In this document: piece after piece, positions 1-7,239 of the stretch
How the letters are laid out: each line of letters begins with the position of its first letter
Numbering within the stretch: position 1 is the first letter of the stretch
Assembly: GCF_009738185.1 (NCBI RefSeq)
Contig: NZ_CP046509.1
Coordinates: forward strand, 2,359,501-2,423,500
Direction of reading: 5' to 3'
DNA: 64,000 nt
DNA from: Erwinia sorbitola
Lineage (GTDB): Bacteria; Pseudomonadota; Gammaproteobacteria; Enterobacterales; Enterobacteriaceae
Notes under the pieces: generated by a model
The model's database searches: none
What the model saw: the letters and a program-made list of their open reading frames with translations, nothing else
Told to the model about the DNA's origin: nothing
Program-made: the position numbers and the translations under genes

Positions 1-837
1 GGTATAGAACAGATGGGTGGTTTTCAGCTGTGCCTGATAACCACTGAGATCGGTTCCGGACGCTGCCGCCATTGCGTTTAACGCGTTTTTATCCCCCGCT
101 TTCATCTGCGCCATCATTTCATACCATGCCCCGGTCAGCGCTTTGCCCAGCGCCGGGTTGTCTTTTAATACAGCGCTGTTAACTACCATCATATCGATCA
201 GTTCGCCGGGTACCTGGGAGGATTCGAAGACTTCGCTGGTATTAGGGGTGTTTTTGATTACAGAGAGCTGTGGATTCCAGGCCACGGCAGCCTGCACACC
301 GTTAGTGGCAAAGGCGGAGACAATATCCGCATCGGAGGTGTTAACAACGGTTACGTCCTTTTCACGCAACCCGGCTTTTTCAAGGCCGCGTACCAGCAGG
401 TAATGCGATACCGACAGTTCAGGCAGATAGACCTTCATCCCTTTCAGGTCTTTCAGTGTTTTGCCTTTGCCTTTCAGCACCACGCCGTCGTTACCCTCAG
501 AATAGCTGCCGAGGATCAGTGCGGTGGAGTCAACGCCTCCGGCGGCAGGGATCGTCAGGGCATCCATATTGGTCATCGTGCAACCATCGAACTGTCCGGC
601 AGTGTACTGGTTAATGGATTCGATATAGTCGTTAAGCTGGGTAACGTGGATTTTGATACCGTATTTCGCCGCCCATTTATCGATAATTCCGGAGGTGGCA
701 ATCTGGCCCCACGGCATCCAGCCTGCATAGATAGTCCAGCAGACATTAAACTCTTTCTTAGGTGCGGCCTGGGAAGGAAGCGCAACAAGTGCGGAAAAAC
801 CGAGAAGACAGACGCTCAGGAGATGGGATAGTTTCAT
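1..837 (-). CDS. ABC transporter periplasmic binding protein, guanidine/urea-carboxylase type (3' end outside window)
   Basis: The reading frame is open from the ATG at 837 to the window edge (279 codons), so the C-terminus is missing. Residues 1-24 form a signal peptide ending in SQA. The mature part resembles the NMT1/taurine-like binding proteins found beside urea or guanidine carboxylase genes: visible landmarks are WTIYAGWMPWG, QYTAGQFDGCTMTNMDAL, ELSVSHYLLVRGLE and NPALGKALTGAWYE. Such proteins deliver ligand to an ABC permease, whose genes would lie to the left of position 1. A guanidine-I riboswitch sits directly upstream, so guanidine or a derivative is the likely ligand. AGAGG precedes the ATG at a normal distance. 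The family is recognised by recall of conserved blocks; substrate is inferred from the riboswitch. Confidence 0.85.
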   Translation of the reverse strand, partial: MKLSHLLSVCLLGFSALVALPSQAAPKKEFNVCWTIYAGWMPWGQIATSGIIDKWAAKYGIKIHVTQLNDYIESINQYTAGQFDGCTMTNMDALTIPAAGGVDSTALILGSYSEGNDGVVLKGKGKTLKDLKGMKVYLPELSVSHYLLVRGLEKAGLREKDVTVVNTSDADIVSAFATNGVQAAVAWNPQLSVIKNTPNTSEVFESSQVPGELIDMMVVNSAVLKDNPALGKALTGAWYEMMAQMKAGDKNALNAMAAASGTDLSGYQAQLKTTHLFYT

Positions 838-857
838 GGTTGACCTCTGGTGGTGGC

Positions 858-904
858 AAAAAAAACGGGCAGCGCGACACACAAGGGTGTTGCTCTCTCC
901 CGGG
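858..904 (-). terminator. Riboswitch expression-platform terminator
   Basis: After the aptamer the minus strand reads CGGG, AGC, ACAC, a short loop, GTGT, GCT, CCCG and then eight T residues. The CGGG arm belongs to the conserved 3' end of the aptamer, so ligand-bound aptamer and terminator should exclude each other. Pairing is interrupted by bulges, so the exact stem is uncertain. Confidence 0.7.
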
Positions 905-986
905 CTTTTCTCCCGCCGTGTAACCCCAACCGAGGTCGCCAGCTCTCGGACCAGTCATCCACCGAGTGGACCGGAACCCTAGCCTG
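893..986 (-). promoter_or_regulatory. Guanidine-I (ykkC) riboswitch aptamer
   Basis: On the minus strand the leader of the binding-protein gene carries the conserved ykkC/guanidine-I blocks in order: CTAGGGTTCCGG (at 982-971), GGTCCGAGAGCTGGCGACC, TACACGGCGGGAGAAAAG and CCCGGGAG. These match the guanidine-I consensus, which senses free guanidine and turns on export, carboxylase or uptake genes. A terminator follows immediately, which fits an ON switch. A TACAAT sequence just upstream of the aptamer is a possible -10 box. The identification rests on conserved primary-sequence blocks; the fold was not computed. Confidence 0.93.
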
Positions 987-1234
987 CTATTGTATTCAGT
1001 GATCGGTATTGCGCTGCTGCATAGAAGGGATAAAGCAAGAGTTGTGCCAGAGTGAAGTTGCTGAATAAACCTGGGGTTATTGCTGTTCTACAGAGGCTGA
1101 CGATCTTAAATGGGGCATCATTTTCTTGCAGGTTGCATCAGAAGTGTGCAGCGGGATATGGCCGCCAGCAGGGTACTGGCAGCGAGTTCAATCAGTCAGC
1201 AGATGTTTTGCTGGTAAGCTGATGAGGAAACAGA

Positions 1235-2098
1235 TCAAGCCTCGTCATCTTTCTCGCCCAGCGCCAGCGTCTCCTTCCTGACGCGTTCAATATGAATGGT
1301 CAAAAACATACGCTCCTCATTACCCAGCGTATAGTTATAGTTTTTCATCACATGGCGATCGATTTTTTCAACGCATTTATAGGCTTCCGGATAACGATCG
1401 CGTACCACATCATGCAGAGACTCATCATCACTATATACGCCTCGCTTCCCCAGCATTCGCTGGGAAAAAAACTTCAGATGGGTGACAAAACGGTTATAAC
1501 TGAGCGCATCGGTCTGGTAATCAAGCTGTAGCTGATACTTCACAATATGCAGGATCTCCTGCATAAATTTCGTGATATGCATTACCGCAGGCATTTCGCT
1601 GCCCAGCTGGGCATTCACCAGGTGCAAAGCGATAAAACCCGCTTCGTCTTCAGGTAGTCGTACTTTCAGACGTTTTTCAATAATATCCAGTGCAGACAGT
1701 CCGATTGCATACTCTTTCGGGTAGAGGCTACGAATTTCCCATTGTAAAACATTGCGGATTGGCAAATTTTGCTGATGGCGCGTCAGGGCGAAGTTCACAT
1801 GATCGGTGAGCGCAATTGCCAGGCTGTCATGCAGCGTGGTCGCCAGTTGCTCGCGGGCCAGGGCAATAATACATTCGGAGGCGATCACCACTTCCAGCGG
1901 GATTTCCGATAACATTTCGCTCAGACGCCCACTAAGCTCGTGACTTTTCAGAGCAAAGGTTTTTTCAACCAGGGCAGGATCCAGCTCGTCTCCGCTGCGT
2001 TTTTTAAATGCCAGCCCACGCCCCATCACCACCTGTTCATGCCCCTGCTCGTCATGAACTATAACCACGTTATTATTGAGAACTTTCGCTATTTTCAT
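1235..2098 (-). CDS. BglG/LicT family transcriptional antiterminator (287 aa)
   Basis: The protein has the layout of BglG/LicT antiterminators: an N-terminal RNA-binding CAT domain (about 1-55, starting MKIAKVLNNNVV) and two PTS regulation domains. The four PRD histidines usually phosphorylated by HPr or EII are present at about H100, H159, H207 and H269. Phosphorylation state would control dimerisation and RNA binding. The start at 2098 matches the CAT domain start; the longer frame upstream runs through the leader terminator and is not credible. A ribonucleic antiterminator and terminator lie in its own leader, so it is probably autoregulated like bglG. No PTS permease or glycosidase gene adjoins it, which is unusual. 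The downstream neighbour is the guanidine-type transporter, which has its own leader. Confidence 0.93.
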   Translation of the reverse strand: MKIAKVLNNNVVIVHDEQGHEQVVMGRGLAFKKRSGDELDPALVEKTFALKSHELSGRLSEMLSEIPLEVVIASECIIALAREQLATTLHDSLAIALTDHVNFALTRHQQNLPIRNVLQWEIRSLYPKEYAIGLSALDIIEKRLKVRLPEDEAGFIALHLVNAQLGSEMPAVMHITKFMQEILHIVKYQLQLDYQTDALSYNRFVTHLKFFSQRMLGKRGVYSDDESLHDVVRDRYPEAYKCVEKIDRHVMKNYNYTLGNEERMFLTIHIERVRKETLALGEKDDEA

Positions 2099-2112
2099 TT
2101 CCCTGCCTGAAA

Positions 2113-2170
2113 CAAAAAAACCTGACGGCCGGATGTGTGATCCAGCGGTCAGGTTTTGCCTGTTATCCCC
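2113..2170 (-). promoter_or_regulatory. RAT antiterminator plus intrinsic terminator in the leader of the antiterminator gene
   Basis: On the minus strand the leader reads GGGATAACAGGCAAAACC (2170-2153), close to the RAT sequence of bgl/sac genes, and overlaps a terminator whose stem CCTGAC...GTCAGG (2153-2121) is followed by seven T residues. BglG-family proteins bind the RAT and block the overlapping terminator. The partial overlap of RAT and stem is the diagnostic arrangement. Confidence 0.85.
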
Positions 2171-2180
2171 TTCATACTTC

Positions 2181-2518
2181 AAGCCGCCGATGCGTTGGCT
2201 GCGCCCATTCACCCCAGTCACATAGTGATCTATGCTCCTGGGGACTCATGGTCTTGCCGCCTTTCTGCAACTCGAATTATTTAGGGGATTTCCCCTACAA
2301 TTTAAGCCGCCGATGCGTTGGCTGCGCCCATTCACCCCAGTCACATAGTGATCTATGCTCCTGGGGACTCATGGTCTTGCCGCCTTTCTGCAACTCGAAT
2401 TATTTAGGGGATTTCCCCTACAATTTAAGCCACAGGTGCGTTGGCTGCACCCCTGCATTTAAGCAACAGGTGCGTTGGCTGCACCCCTGCAATTTAAGCA
2501 ACAGGTGCGTTGGCTGCC
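2181..2518. repeat. Tandem intergenic repeat, two 123-bp units plus three short partial copies
   Basis: A 123-bp unit beginning AAGCCGCCGATGCGTTGGCT occurs at 2181-2303 and again, apparently identical, at 2304-2426. Three truncated copies (AAGC..CAGGTGCGTTGGCTG, about 34 bp) follow at 2427, 2461 and 2496. Each full unit holds a hairpin, CCCCAG..CATAG..CTATG..CTGGGG (2212-2243 and 2335-2366), and a second short one, AGGGGATTTCCCCT. This resembles dispersed intergenic repeats of enterobacterial genomes. It separates the antiterminator leader from the lipoprotein gene; no protein is expected here. Confidence 0.85.
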
Positions 2519-2660
2519 AATTTCAGGTGCAAAGGAGGCGTTGAGTATTAAGGGTCGATACAGTAACAATCCAGTTGAGACACGATAAGGTATTATACGC
2601 TCGTCTCAAGTGCCAGATTGCCAATCTGTGATAAAGCTCGCGCTTTGTTACATCTGTTTC

Positions 2661-2981
2661 TTAGCTGGCTTTCTGGCATTTCGCTGCCGCCAGCTGCTGG
2701 AGCTGGATCTGGCGCTCTGTTGCGTGTTTCTGCGCCTGGTGTTTAGCAATGCCGTTACCAATGCCGAAATCCAGCGCAGCACCGACTACCGTCAGCCCGT
2801 CAAACTCCCCCGTTTTATCAATCTGCTGCTGCACCCTCGCCTGTTCGGCGATCTGTTGCTGAACGCCCTGGCAGTCAAGCTGGTCGGCCTGCACCGCACT
2901 AACGGGAGGCGAAGCAGGATATTGTTTCAACGCACAGCCACTGAGTATCAGAGGCACTACCAGCAGGAGAGTCAGTTTCAT
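2661..2981 (-). CDS. Small predicted lipoprotein of unknown function (106 aa)
   Basis: The start at 2981 gives a short lipoprotein signal peptide, MKLTLLLVVPLILSGC, with lipobox LSGC, so the mature protein should be lipid-anchored at the Cys. The rest is rich in Gln and Ala (QQQIAEQARVQQQI, QIQLQQLAAAKC) with a short Gly-rich centre, VVGAALDFGIGNGIA, that could be helical or membrane-associated. An upstream in-frame Met would add 19 residues and hide the signal peptide, so it is rejected. I do not recognise the family. It lies downstream of mppA on the same strand, 96 bp away, with no clear coupling. Confidence 0.75.
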   Translation of the reverse strand: MKLTLLLVVPLILSGCALKQYPASPPVSAVQADQLDCQGVQQQIAEQARVQQQIDKTGEFDGLTVVGAALDFGIGNGIAKHQAQKHATERQIQLQQLAAAKCQKAS

Positions 2982-3077
2982 GATGATTACCGTATCAGAC
3001 AGAATGACACTATTATGCAGGCCAGGTGGGGGAATCAATGGCTGAAGCAGCGGCGATTACCGCTGCCTTTTTCAACA

Positions 3078-4694
3078 TTAGTGCTGCAAAATATAGAGCG
3101 TGCGGCTGTAAGCAACATCTTCCGGATTAGTGATGGGATAGCCCTTAACGTACGGTTTAATCAGCCGGCCATTAGTATATTGATAGATAGGGGCAATCGG
3201 TGCCTGCGCGGCTATCATCTGTTCAGCACGGTTATATTCGTCGTTACGCACCTTGTCGTTAGTCTGGCGGCTTGCCTCAGCCAGCAGCCCGTCATATTCA
3301 CTGCTTTTAAAGCGCGCGATATTGCCGCTATGACCTGAGGTCAGCAGGCTAAGGAAGCTGGAAGGTTCATTGTAATCCCCTACCCAGGAAGCGCGTATCA
3401 CATCAAAATTGCCGCTGTTACGGTTATCAATGTAGGTTTTCCACTCCTGGTTTTGCAACTTCACATTAACACCAAGATTTTTCTTCCACATCGAAGCGAC
3501 AGCAATGGCGATCTTTTTATGCGTTTCAGAGGTGTTATAGAGCAGGGTCAGATTAAGGGGATGTGTTGGGCCATAACCCGCTGCGGCCAGCAGCGCTTTC
3601 GCCTGAGCATTCAGTTCTTCCTGGCTGTGCTGCTGCATAAAGCTGGCTTTCGGTGTGAAGCCCGCGGTGACATCGGGCGTAAAGTGCCAGGCAGGTTTTT
3701 CTCCGGTGCCCAGTACCTTTTCAGCGATAATTTTACGATCTATCGACCAGGTCAGCGCCTGCCGCACCCGCACATCGGCAGTCGGGCCTTTTTGCGTATT
3801 AAATGCATAGTAATAGGTGCCGAGCTGGTCAGGGGTATAGACCTCGCCGGGGATCTGTTTTTTCAGCGTTGCGTACATCTCTTTCGGGAAGGATTCAGTA
3901 ATATCAATATCGCCAGCGCGGTAACGTTTAGTGGCGCTGGACTCTTCGCTGATCGGCACAAAGGTCACTTTGGTGATCACCGAATGGGCATCATCCCAGT
4001 AGTGAGGATTGCGAACCAGTTCCACCTTCTCATTCACTACCCGGTTACTGAGTTGATAGGCACCATTGCCCACCAGATTGCCCGGGCGCGTCCACTGATC
4101 CCCATACTGCGCAATCACTTTCTGCGGCACGGGGAACAGGCTGAAGTTAGCAGTAAGGCTGGCAAAATAGGGTACCGGCTTATCTAATGTCACTTTCAGA
4201 TGAGTGGCGTCAACAGCGCTGACACCCAGTTTATCCGGGGTCATTTCACCTTTAACTATTGCACCCGCATTCTCAATTCCGGCCAGTTCTGCAAACCAGG
4301 CGAAAGTGGAGGTGTTTTTAGGATCAACTAAACGCTGCCAGCTATAAACAAAATCGGCAGCAGTGACAGTGTCACCGTTTGACCAGCGCGCGTCTTTTCT
4401 TAAGGTGAAAATCCAGGTTTTATTATCACTGCTTTGCCAGGCGGTAGCGACGCCGGGGATAATTTTACCGCTGGCATCCTGATTGGTCAGCCCTTCAAAC
4501 AGGTCACGGATCACCGGGATCTCAGGTAAACCAACGGCTTTAACCGGATCGAGCGATGCAGGTTCATCCTTAATATGACGAACAACTTCCTGGCGCGCGG
4601 CGAGCTGCGTGCCTGCCGGAACATCGGCAGCGTATGATGTGGAGCTGATACACAGCGCTAAAGCAGCCAGCGCAAACGATGGTGATTTCCTCAT
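3078..4694 (-). CDS. mppA: Periplasmic murein tripeptide-binding protein MppA (538 aa)
   Basis: MppA binds the murein tripeptide L-Ala-gamma-D-Glu-meso-DAP in the periplasm and delivers it to the oligopeptide permease for cell-wall recycling. The protein is an OppA/SBP_bac_5 family member: signal peptide at 1-22 (ending SSTSYA), then the typical N-terminal lobe (VVRHIKDEPASLDP, FEGLTNQDASGKIIPG). Its length is close to the E. coli protein (537 aa). The start at 4694 has AAGGAT upstream; the longer frame adds nine residues before the signal peptide. The next genes, mpaA and ycjG, act on the same peptide after import, which supports MppA rather than OppA itself. Confidence 0.93.
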   Translation of the reverse strand: MRKSPSFALAALALCISSTSYAADVPAGTQLAARQEVVRHIKDEPASLDPVKAVGLPEIPVIRDLFEGLTNQDASGKIIPGVATAWQSSDNKTWIFTLRKDARWSNGDTVTAADFVYSWQRLVDPKNTSTFAWFAELAGIENAGAIVKGEMTPDKLGVSAVDATHLKVTLDKPVPYFASLTANFSLFPVPQKVIAQYGDQWTRPGNLVGNGAYQLSNRVVNEKVELVRNPHYWDDAHSVITKVTFVPISEESSATKRYRAGDIDITESFPKEMYATLKKQIPGEVYTPDQLGTYYYAFNTQKGPTADVRVRQALTWSIDRKIIAEKVLGTGEKPAWHFTPDVTAGFTPKASFMQQHSQEELNAQAKALLAAAGYGPTHPLNLTLLYNTSETHKKIAIAVASMWKKNLGVNVKLQNQEWKTYIDNRNSGNFDVIRASWVGDYNEPSSFLSLLTSGHSGNIARFKSSEYDGLLAEASRQTNDKVRNDEYNRAEQMIAAQAPIAPIYQYTNGRLIKPYVKGYPITNPEDVAYSRTLYILQH

Positions 4695-4863
4695 GGCGAT
4701 ATCCTTACCTGTACCGGTCAACGAAACAGCGATTTTTTACTGCTGGCACTTTAACGTAAATTGACCGGCACGAAATAGTGTTTTTATTCAATGCTCAGGC
4801 AGTGTACCGCAGCGGGTGATGTGCTAGTTTTATCGCAGAACTTACTATTCCTGGAGCTGAGTC

Positions 4864-5571
4864 ATGTCGTTACTTCACCCCCGGCCCCTGCGCGGTCGTC
4901 TTGATGCCCCCGCGCAACATTACGGGCAGTCGGTACTCGGCGCGCCTCTGCTCTGGTTTCCTGCCCCATTGGCGGATGAGGATAGCGGGCTGATTCTTGC
5001 CGGTACTCACGGAGATGAAACCGCTGCCGTTGTGACCCTCTCCTGTGCCATGCGCACGCTTCAGGACAGCCATCGGCGTCATCATGTGGTACTCGCCGTC
5101 AATCCGGACGGCTGCCAGCTGGGGTTACGTGCCAATGCTAACGGCGTTGATCTTAACAGAAACTTTCCTGCCGCTAACTGGCAACAGGGTGAGACGGTGT
5201 ACCGCTGGAACAGCGTGGCTGAAGAACGCGATGTGTTGCTCTCCACTGGAGTTCATGCAGCCTCTGAACCGGAAACTGCGGCACTGTGCCAGCTGATCCA
5301 CCGGTTATCCCCCGCGTGGATTGTCACCTTTCATGAGCCTCTGGCCTGCATCGAAGACCCTGACAGCAGCACGCTGGGGCACTGGCTGGCGGCTAAAACA
5401 GGCCTGCCGCTGGTCAGCAGCGTGGGTTACGCCACGCCGGGTTCCTTTGGCAGCTGGTGCGCCGATATCAGTCTGCCCTGCATCACGGCGGAATTTCCGC
5501 CCGTTGCCGCTGATGAAGCCACCGAACGTTATCTGGGCGCCCTGGTCGACCTGTTATACTGGCAGCCTTGA
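4864..5571 (+). CDS. mpaA: Murein peptide amidase A (235 aa)
   Basis: MpaA is a cytoplasmic zinc carboxypeptidase of family M14 that removes DAP from murein tripeptide by cutting the gamma-D-Glu-DAP bond. Zinc ligands H49 and E52 (GTHGDE), H157 (TFHEP) and the catalytic glutamate E210 (TAEFPP) are visible, as is the substrate-binding NRNF motif near residue 98. No signal peptide is seen. GGAGCTG precedes the start. It is transcribed away from mppA, and its last 18 bases overlap the end of ycjG on the other strand. The product dipeptide is the substrate of YcjG. Confidence 0.93.
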   Translation: MSLLHPRPLRGRLDAPAQHYGQSVLGAPLLWFPAPLADEDSGLILAGTHGDETAAVVTLSCAMRTLQDSHRRHHVVLAVNPDGCQLGLRANANGVDLNRNFPAANWQQGETVYRWNSVAEERDVLLSTGVHAASEPETAALCQLIHRLSPAWIVTFHEPLACIEDPDSSTLGHWLAAKTGLPLVSSVGYATPGSFGSWCADISLPCITAEFPPVAADEATERYLGALVDLLYWQP

Positions 5572-6534
5572 CAGTTCTATGCGCCCGCAGCTAAACGGAA
5601 GCGCAGGTTCGGAGTCTGCCGCCAGCCAGGTGGGGCCGTCCAGATCAACAAAACGCGCCTGAGGTACCAGCGGTAACGCGGCACGGATGGCGCGCGAAGT
5701 GCACAGCATACAGCCGAGCATAATACTAAACCCCTGCTCCTGCGCCGCCTGTGCCAGTTCCAGCGCAGCGGTCAGCCCACCGGTTTTATCCAGTTTGATA
5801 TTCACCATTTCATATCGCCCTTTTAGCGCCGGCAGGCTTTCCACCGTGTGGCAGCTTTCATCAGCACAGATTGGCAGCGGATGAATAAAGTTTGCCAGAG
5901 CTGCATCATCCGCTGCTGGCAGCGGCTGTTCCAGCATCGCCACACCAAGGTCGGCCAGCAGCTGGCAGCGTGCTGCCAGCCCTTCACTGTGCCAGGACTC
6001 ATTGGCGTCGACAATCAGCGTTGCCTCGGGGACGGCGCTGCGAATAGCCACCAGGCGTTCGGCGATCAAGTGGTCATCAATTTTAATTTTCAATAACCTG
6101 GCACCGTTTTCCCACAATGCCAGCGCGCTGCTGGCCATCATTTCCGGCACGTCTATACTGACAGTTTGCGCCATCTCTATCTGCGCGGGCGCATGGCTTC
6201 CTGTCAACTGCCACAGGCTCTGGCCGTTGCGCGCTACTTCCATATTCCATAACGCGCTGTCGATAGCATTGCGCGCAGCCCCGGCGGGCATCTGTTGCTT
6301 AAGTTCGGCACGGGTTAACCCCTGCTGTAATTCTGGTAGCAGCGCGGTAATTTGCGCCAGCACCGACGCCTCGCTCTCACCGTATCGCGCATAGGGGGTG
6401 CATTCACCAAAAGCTCTGATACCATTTTCTTCCAGCTCAACCACGACCACGCCTGCTTCACTGCGGGTGCCTCGTGCGATCACAAAGGGTGAATGTAACG
6501 GCCAGTTTTCCGGGTATGTCTTCACAGATCTCAT
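5554..6534 (-). CDS. ycjG: L-Ala-D/L-Glu epimerase (326 aa)
   Basis: YcjG (AEE) is an enolase-superfamily enzyme that epimerises L-Ala-D-Glu to L-Ala-L-Glu so that murein peptides can be degraded. The catalytic lysines lie in LLKIKIDDH and VNIKLDKTGG, and the metal ligands in DANESW, LEQPLP and CADESCHT. The start MRSVKTYPENWPL matches the E. coli protein; the longer open frame upstream (20 extra residues) is unlikely. It is convergent with mpaA and overlaps it by 18 bp. Together with mppA and mpaA it forms a murein-peptide recycling cluster. Confidence 0.94.
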   Translation of the reverse strand: MRSVKTYPENWPLHSPFVIARGTRSEAGVVVVELEENGIRAFGECTPYARYGESEASVLAQITALLPELQQGLTRAELKQQMPAGAARNAIDSALWNMEVARNGQSLWQLTGSHAPAQIEMAQTVSIDVPEMMASSALALWENGARLLKIKIDDHLIAERLVAIRSAVPEATLIVDANESWHSEGLAARCQLLADLGVAMLEQPLPAADDAALANFIHPLPICADESCHTVESLPALKGRYEMVNIKLDKTGGLTAALELAQAAQEQGFSIMLGCMLCTSRAIRAALPLVPQARFVDLDGPTWLAADSEPALPFSCGRIELSRLPV

Positions 6535-6654
6535 GCTTAAATCCTTCATCTGGGTTGATGCCAGCATTTTTGTATCGCATTTATACTGTCTCACTGGTTC
6601 AGCATGACATACACTGAACCAGGTTAAACACCATTAACATTAAAAGGATAGATT

Positions 6655-7158
6655 ATGTCTCAGACCGTACATTTCCAGGGCAATCCGGTTTCCGTTGACG
6701 GGCAGCTGCCAACGCCGGGCCAGGTAGCGAAACCGTTTACCCTGGTGGCCAAAGATCTCTCCGATGTCTCTCTCTCCCATTATGCAGGCAAACGTAAAGT
6801 TCTGAACATCTTCCCAAGCATTGATACCGGCGTATGTGCCACCTCGGTGCGCAAGTTTAATCAGCTGGCGGGTGATGTTGATAATACTGTTGTGTTGTGT
6901 ATTTCTGCGGATTTGCCGTTTGCCCAGTCTCGCTTCTGCGGTTCCGATGGACTAAGCAACGTGGTGACGCTCTCCACCCTGCGTGGCGGCGAGTTCAAAA
7001 AAGACTACGGTGTGGCGATTGTTGATGGCCCGCTGAAAGGCCTGACTGCCCGTGCGGTAGTGGTGCTGGATGAGAAAGATAACGTTCTTTACAGCCAGCT
7101 GGTGAATGAAATCACCACTGAACCAGATTACGATGCAGCCCTGGCAGCACTGAAGTAA
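6655..7158 (+). CDS. tpx: Lipid/thiol peroxidase Tpx (167 aa)
   Basis: Tpx is a thioredoxin-dependent atypical 2-Cys peroxiredoxin that reduces hydrogen and lipid hydroperoxides in the periplasm/cytoplasm boundary region. Peroxidatic Cys61 (DTGVCATSVRKF) and resolving Cys95 (SRFCG) are both present, as in the E. coli enzyme. Length is the family norm. AAAGGA lies upstream of the ATG. It is a single-gene unit divergent from ycjG, ending at a strong hairpin. Confidence 0.97.
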   Translation: MSQTVHFQGNPVSVDGQLPTPGQVAKPFTLVAKDLSDVSLSHYAGKRKVLNIFPSIDTGVCATSVRKFNQLAGDVDNTVVLCISADLPFAQSRFCGSDGLSNVVTLSTLRGGEFKKDYGVAIVDGPLKGLTARAVVVLDEKDNVLYSQLVNEITTEPDYDAALAALK

Positions 7159-7166
7159 TACATAAT

Positions 7167-7189
7167 GGGCAGGTCGTTATGACCTGCCC
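7167..7189 (+). terminator. tpx terminator
   Basis: A perfect 9-bp stem, GGGCAGGTC/GACCTGCCC, starts 8 bp after the tpx stop codon and is followed by a T-rich stretch (ATATTCTATTT). It may also serve tyrR from the other side. Confidence 0.85.
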
Positions 7190-7239
7190 ATATTCTATTT
7201 CTCTAACCCGTCTACACTTGTACCGCTCAGGTATAACTT

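Noticed and set aside
403..831. 142-codon plus-strand ORF at the left edge
   Set aside because: Antisense to the ABC binding-protein frame, which is continuous and has a signal peptide and family motifs.
2137..2544. 135-codon ORF across the 123-bp repeats
   Set aside because: It only reflects the repeat unit read in one frame (period 123 = 41 codons); no ribosome-binding site or homology.
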